The notes under the pieces were generated by a model. The model had not been told where the DNA came from and ran no database searches. It worked only from the letters and a program-made list of their open reading frames with translations. From Wuchereria bancrofti (Eukaryota; Nematoda; Chromadorea; Rhabditida; Onchocercidae): a stretch of DNA of 64,000 nt. A program made the position numbers and the translations under genes. The DNA is taken from positions 523,651-587,650 of the forward strand of contig SSBO01000012.1 of assembly GCA_005281725.1 (NCBI GenBank), in the 5' to 3' direction. Below, piece by piece: positions 59,501 to 64,000 of this stretch; the first letter of the stretch is position 1, and the number at the start of each line of letters is the position of its first letter.

Positions 59501-62500
59501 GTGAATCATACTCATCAGGTCCAATAAATAAAGCAGCACGTTTAGTTAGATCACTCATATGATAAAATTCGGAACGTTCACATGGTTCATGGTATTCACC
59601 ATCTGATTTTTTACGTCCTGTAATATTGTTTATTCGTCTCTTCTCTTTTCCTTTTTTTTTTTTTTTTGAAATTTAAAGGTAAACATTTATTGCATATTGT
59701 TAAAAATACGATAAAAGCATCCAATATAAATTATAAATATATATGTTTGATTAAAAAGTTAACATTCACTTTTTTTCTTTTGTTTAATAAATTTTCTTAA
59801 TTAAAAAAAGAAAAAAAAAACGAAAAGAAAACAGAAAAAAAAAAGATTAATTGTTGACAAATACGTGATTTTATTTTTGCTTGTTTTCACTTTTTGGATG
59901 CTTTTGTCGTTTAAATTTGTAAACAAATAAAAGCAATGACATTAAATTGACGTATACATTTGAGTAAGGATTTTAGACACCAAATATAACAAATGAGCAA
60001 AAAGAAAAAAAGGAAAAAGAAAAGAAAAATTGAAAAAAAAAAAGTAATTAGAGAAAAGAAGACGAAAAAAGAAACAAAATTTTCTAATAAATAACCTTGG
60101 AGTCTGCGTTTTTCATGTCTTCGCGTCTCATGTAGCATTTTTCTGTTAGCACCCTATAAAGCTTTTTTACCAAGAAAGTTAAACAATATTATAGCAAAAA
60201 AAAAGAGAGAAAAAGTAAGTGAAAAAGAAAAAGTTAAAAAAAAATAAGAAAAGCATTTATTTCATTATGTTACAGTAAGCTCTAAATAAAAAAAAATATT
60301 ATAGCAAATTAGCTGATTGAAAAGCAAAATTAATTTCAAAGTATTCTATTTTCATATATTATCAAAATAACAATTTTTTTTTCTCTTTTATACAACTTTA
60401 TTTTTATTGTTATTGTTGTTGCAGTTGCAATTGTTGTTATTGTTATTGTTTTTCTTATTATGCATAAATCACAAGGACAAAATGACGACACAAACGCACA
60501 CAAAATTACCACAATAATTTCAAAACACAATAGCTAAGCGCAATAAGAAATGATTATTGTAGTAGCCAAGGATATCAGTAAAAATATAATTGTTTATAAG
60601 TTTAGAATTATTTATTTTAAATAAAGAATTTCGAAAAATTAAAAATGAAAATTAAAAAAAAAATATAAAAAATACTAGAAATAATTTTGAATAAAATTGA
60701 AAAATTATGATATTCTTGGCTATAACAAAAGCATAGGCAATAAAGCCATTTTCAAATTATTATGCGCTTATTTATTCATTCTTTTTCTATTTTTAATTAT
60801 CTCAGTTACCTGTTAATTTACGCTTTTGAGCCCTTTTGTCCTCGTCACGTAATTTTCTTTCTGCTCCCTAAGTTAAAAAAAAATTTTTGTTTAAATTTTA
60901 ACAATGTTAATTTATCATAAATTTTATTCACATCAATTTGATTTTCAATCAGTGATGAGCAAAAAAGGAAAAGATAAAGTAAAAGGAACAAACTAATGTT
61001 TTTTTTTTCTAACAACCAACAATGATTCAGAAATAAAATATAGTAATTAGTACTGAAAAGATTGAAAAAATGATACATTTCAAAATTTTAATTAAAGGAA
61101 AAATGGTAATTTTTTGACGAATGTTTTTTTTTGATGAAATTTTATATTGCAATATAATGCAATTTATAATAGTTTAAATTATACAATTCATCGAAAGAAG
61201 TTTGATTTAAACTTTTTCAACTATAATTTAAAATACAATGACAAGAATTAACAATTGTTATTCAAATCTGATTTCAAATTCAAATGAGGGCAAATTTTTA
61301 AAAATAATAAAATATCATATATCTAGAAGTAGCAGCCATTTTGCTGTATGCAATTACAATTACTAGCAACAATTTTGATTTTTTTTTCAATTGTTCAGAA
61401 ATAATATGATTAACAATTATTTAATTTAAAAAAATTTTTTAAAAATTTTATCACAATTATTGAAAAAATTCAATTAATAGCTAAAATTGACAAGCTAATG
61501 ACATTTTTCGAACCATTATGAAAAGATTATCATCAAAAATGGTAATTTTTGACTTTTTTTGTTCAATTAAACGCTTGTGAAATTTAATGCTACGACATAT
61601 ATATCGTGCAACTTATTTTTTTTTTTGTTTTTTGTTTTTAATTTCAATCATATTAATATAAAATTTATAAATAATATGCTTTTTTTATTAAGATCTGAAA
61701 ATTTTTATCAAGATTTGAAGTCAAATTAAAAATTGAAATTGTAAACGATTGGCTAACCTTATCACAAAATACTTTAATTTGACAATATCCTCGATGAAAT
61801 GGTACATCGGTATTATCATTTTCATCGTAAGTATCAATTTGAATATGAAGTGGAAGACCTTTGACACCTTTTTGATTACTAAAATCTGTTGACAAACATT
61901 GCACTGCGATGCTGATCTAAAAATTTATATGTAAATAAGATCTAAAAAGGTGTCTTATTGAATTCTAGTTTTTTGACAAAAAAAAAAAAAGAAACATTCT
62001 GATGATTAATGGAAATTTTGAAGGAAAAATCCAAGAAATGGAATACTGTAAAAAATGTCAATCGAAAAAAATTTTAAAAAATAAAAAAAATCTGCTCATC
62101 ATTTCCAGTTGCATTCATTTGATGAAATGAATTTATCAAATTTTTTTGATCAATCAATCGATTAATCAGTCAGTCGATTGATCAATACAGTATACATTAG
62201 TTCAATTTTCACATATATTAGTGTACTTTAAATTTGCTAACAAATTAATCATTGTCTATAATTTACGATGTTACACTTTTTTGGTAAAATCTAAATTCAA
62301 TTAAAATATTTTAAATAATAATGGAATTGTATTTTTGACAATTTAATTATTTCTTTCATTTTACACGTTCCTTTTTTGAATTTAGTTTTTTTTTTTTGTA
62401 CATTTTAACTCATTGATTTTTATGTTCTAAATTTTATTTTATTATCAAATATTTCACGATTTGAATTAGTGAATAGCAGGAGTAATGATTGATAGTTACT

Positions 62501-63193
62501 GCTTAAAAGATTGAATGAAAAGAAAATTAATAGAATGTAATGATTGATAATATAAATAACTATTAAAATAGAGTTCAATCATAATCAATTAATTAATTAT
62601 TAAATGTTAATATTATTTTAAAGAAGGAAAATTTAGCTAATACTATTAATTTATACATAAAAAAGGCAAAACAAAATAGAACAAAATTTGTATAATTTGA
62701 TGTCAACAATTAATTAACTAAAAAATGTGATTGCTTTACATATTGAAAATTTAAAATAATTTTGTTTGAATTTTCAGTGTTTTTTTTTTTTACTTATATA
62801 TTATCAAATTTTGTACTAATAACAGCATTATTGACTGGAAGATATGAAAGAATTTATAGAAATTCAAAAAAAAAAAAAATGCAGAAAAGATTGAAACAAG
62901 TCACTAATGATTATGAAAATGATTGATAAAGAAATTAACAATAATAAGTTTACTGATAAGAGGATAAATATCTGATAACTAACTTTAACACTTGATTGTT
63001 CCGTTGGATTCCAATAAAATTGTACAGCATTATGCGCAATTTCCTCAATTTGTCCAATCATACCAGAACTATTTTTAGCATCAATTTCTAGAATTCGTTG
63101 TTTTACCGAATGTTGCCTAGAATGCCAGAATTGCCATGTTTTAATTTCTTCCTCATATGTTTTATCTTCTCGAAATACAATCATTAACTGACT
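56586..63193 (-). CDS. grh-1: Grainyhead (GRH/CP2) transcription factor, 3' part
   Basis: Epidermal and cuticle transcription factor; the N-terminal part is not resolved here. Exons: 63193-62984, 61916-61758, one of 60867-60810 (a) or 60153-60096 (b), 59617-59420, 57312-57194, 56768-56586; 308 visible residues. The DNA-binding domain carries [62 protein letters not shown] and [14 protein letters not shown], nearly Drosophila-like. The linker has [21 protein letters not shown] and KRPRTSER. The C-terminal dimerisation part has [45 protein letters not shown] and TVTLVELPP. All junctions keep frame. The upstream exons must lie right of 63193, perhaps partly beyond the window. Confidence 0.93.
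57405..57680. repeat. Alternating TGTATG/TACG microsatellite in a grh intron
   Basis: About 275 bp of alternating purine-pyrimidine sequence (TATGTA, TACGTA, TGCATG, GTGTAC), nearly self-complementary, so open in several frames on both strands. Not coding. Confidence 0.85.
58030..58344. repeat. Exact 157-bp direct repeat around a single N
   Basis: 58030-58186 and 58188-58344 appear identical and are separated only by N at 58187. This lies in the intron between the 59420 and 57312 exons of Grainyhead and looks like an unmerged contig overlap. Confidence 0.85.
60096..60153 (-). other. grh-1: Grainyhead alternative exon b
   Basis: 58 nt, preceded on the minus strand by CTTTATAG and followed by GTTATT. 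In the same phase as exon a it encodes [19 protein letters not shown] plus one base. Nine of 19 residues match exon a and the basic character is kept. Joining a to b shifts frame and gives a stop after two residues, so they should be mutually exclusive. Confidence 0.7.
60810..60867 (-). other. grh-1: Grainyhead alternative exon a (canonical)
   Basis: 58 nt, preceded by AACTTAG and followed by GTAACT. It encodes [19 protein letters not shown] plus one base and matches the conserved Grainyhead segment that directly follows CQIKVFCDK. Confidence 0.9.
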
Positions 63194-64000
63194 CTGAAAT
63201 ATTATTACATTCATATAAGGAATTAAAATTGAAACATAAATAAGATAAAATCATAAAGATATAAATAATTACTAAAATTAATAAATAAACAAAACAAATA
63301 ATTGAAATTAAACCAATAAATGAAAAGATTTTCATTTTTTTAAAATAATTATTAAAAAGAAAAAAGGCATTATAAAAAATTTTAATTTTCATTATTAGCT
63401 ATACTTTTTTGTAAATTAATTAAAATTATGATTTTTTTTTGAAAATTTTTAAATGAAAAAGCTAGCTTAGCTTTTGCTTTTTCTTTAATTATTAAATAAC
63501 GAAAAGAAAGATTTTTGTTTTTTTGTATTTTTTTTTAATAAATTTTTGCTAAAATTAATTTTGAAAGTTTTTTAAATGAACATAAATAACATTTGTCACA
63601 TCTAATTGATAGGTAAGAAAATTTGACAATACTATCACCTGGATGACTGAAATAGAAAGTATCATTTTGGGTGTGGTTTTTTTTTTTGTAATACTACAAT
63701 ATTTTGTTCCCACCACCCCAATCCATTGCAACAAGTTAATCTAGCCTGTTTTGTTGTATCATCATCATTAATACCGGTACTTGGTACAGGTAATTCCGGT
63801 ATTACTACTTACTACAACTACTATAAGACTAAAAAAAAAACAGGAATTAAGAGAATGTTATCCTTAATTACACTAATTAATATATTCAAATCTTATGTGT
63901 ATATAAATCAATTATTTGATATTAATATGATAAAAAAAGATTAAAATTCTCAAATTTAACAAAAAAAATTTTTTTTACACTATTTAATATATTTAAATCA
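63194..64000. other. Upstream Grainyhead intron, possibly with unrecognised exons
   Basis: A+T-rich. A clear acceptor (CTATTTCAG) on the minus strand near 63648 precedes TCATCCAG and a GTGATA donor-like site. A more balanced segment at 63720-63800 reads PELPVPSTGINDDDTTKQ on the minus strand. Neither can be joined confidently to the exon starting at 63193. Confidence 0.35.

Noticed and set aside
1..64000. tRNA, rRNA, CRISPR or operon structures
   Set aside because: Scanned by eye for tRNA B-box-like sequence, rRNA, spaced repeats and tightly spaced same-strand genes; none could be supported.

Overview
The window is nuclear DNA of a nematode, most likely a clade III (spirurid/filarial) species. 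This rests on strong A+T richness, small exons split by introns with GTAAGT-type donors and TTTCAG-type acceptors, acceptor-like AGs a few bases upstream of several start codons (as expected for spliced-leader trans-splicing), and an exact copy of the 22-nt nematode SL1 leader on the minus strand at 3103-3124. Genus cannot be fixed from the sequence alone.

Layout. 1-6271: three tandem, same-strand copies of a three-exon gene for a small secreted protein of unknown function (exon-1 starts at 34, 1747 and 5596), with an SL1-bearing insertion between copies 2 and 3 and degenerate ~10-bp minisatellites of opposite orientation on either side of copy 3. 8766-12134 (+): nine-exon GH99 endo-alpha-1,2-mannosidase. 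17976-21580 (+): nine-exon ZnT1-like zinc transporter. 25154-27981 (-): six-exon F-box-like protein. 27982-37303: about 9 kb of microsatellite-rich intergenic DNA. 37304-42504 (-): thirteen-exon TIM44 mitochondrial import subunit. 44628-47951 (-): six-exon DHHC palmitoyltransferase of the ZDHHC9/14/18 type. 49481-52373 (+): four-exon NME6-type nucleoside diphosphate kinase. 56586-63193 and beyond the right edge (-): 3' part of a Grainyhead transcription factor.

The conserved genes are housekeeping or developmental and are not arranged as an operon: the closest same-strand pair (DHHC, then TIM44) is 2.1 kb apart. Two act in the secretory pathway (mannosidase, palmitoyltransferase), one in metal efflux, one in mitochondrial protein import, one in nucleotide metabolism and one in epidermal gene control.

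The strongest observations are: (1) two interchangeable 58-nt exons at the end of the Grainyhead DNA-binding domain, same length and phase, encoding 19 related residues, which reading frame forces to be mutually exclusive; (2) the genomic SL1 sequence, 360 bp upstream (in its own sense) of a 19-nt A-tract, suggesting a retroposed trans-spliced mRNA or an SL RNA-like locus; (3) the secreted-protein array, in which the middle copy has a repeat-expanded first exon and a lost exon-2 acceptor but keeps a frame-neutral skip; (4) three apparent GC-AG introns, one splitting the catalytic cysteine codon of the DHHC enzyme. All exon models were assembled by eye from frame, splice consensus and family similarity; no alignment or transcript evidence was available.
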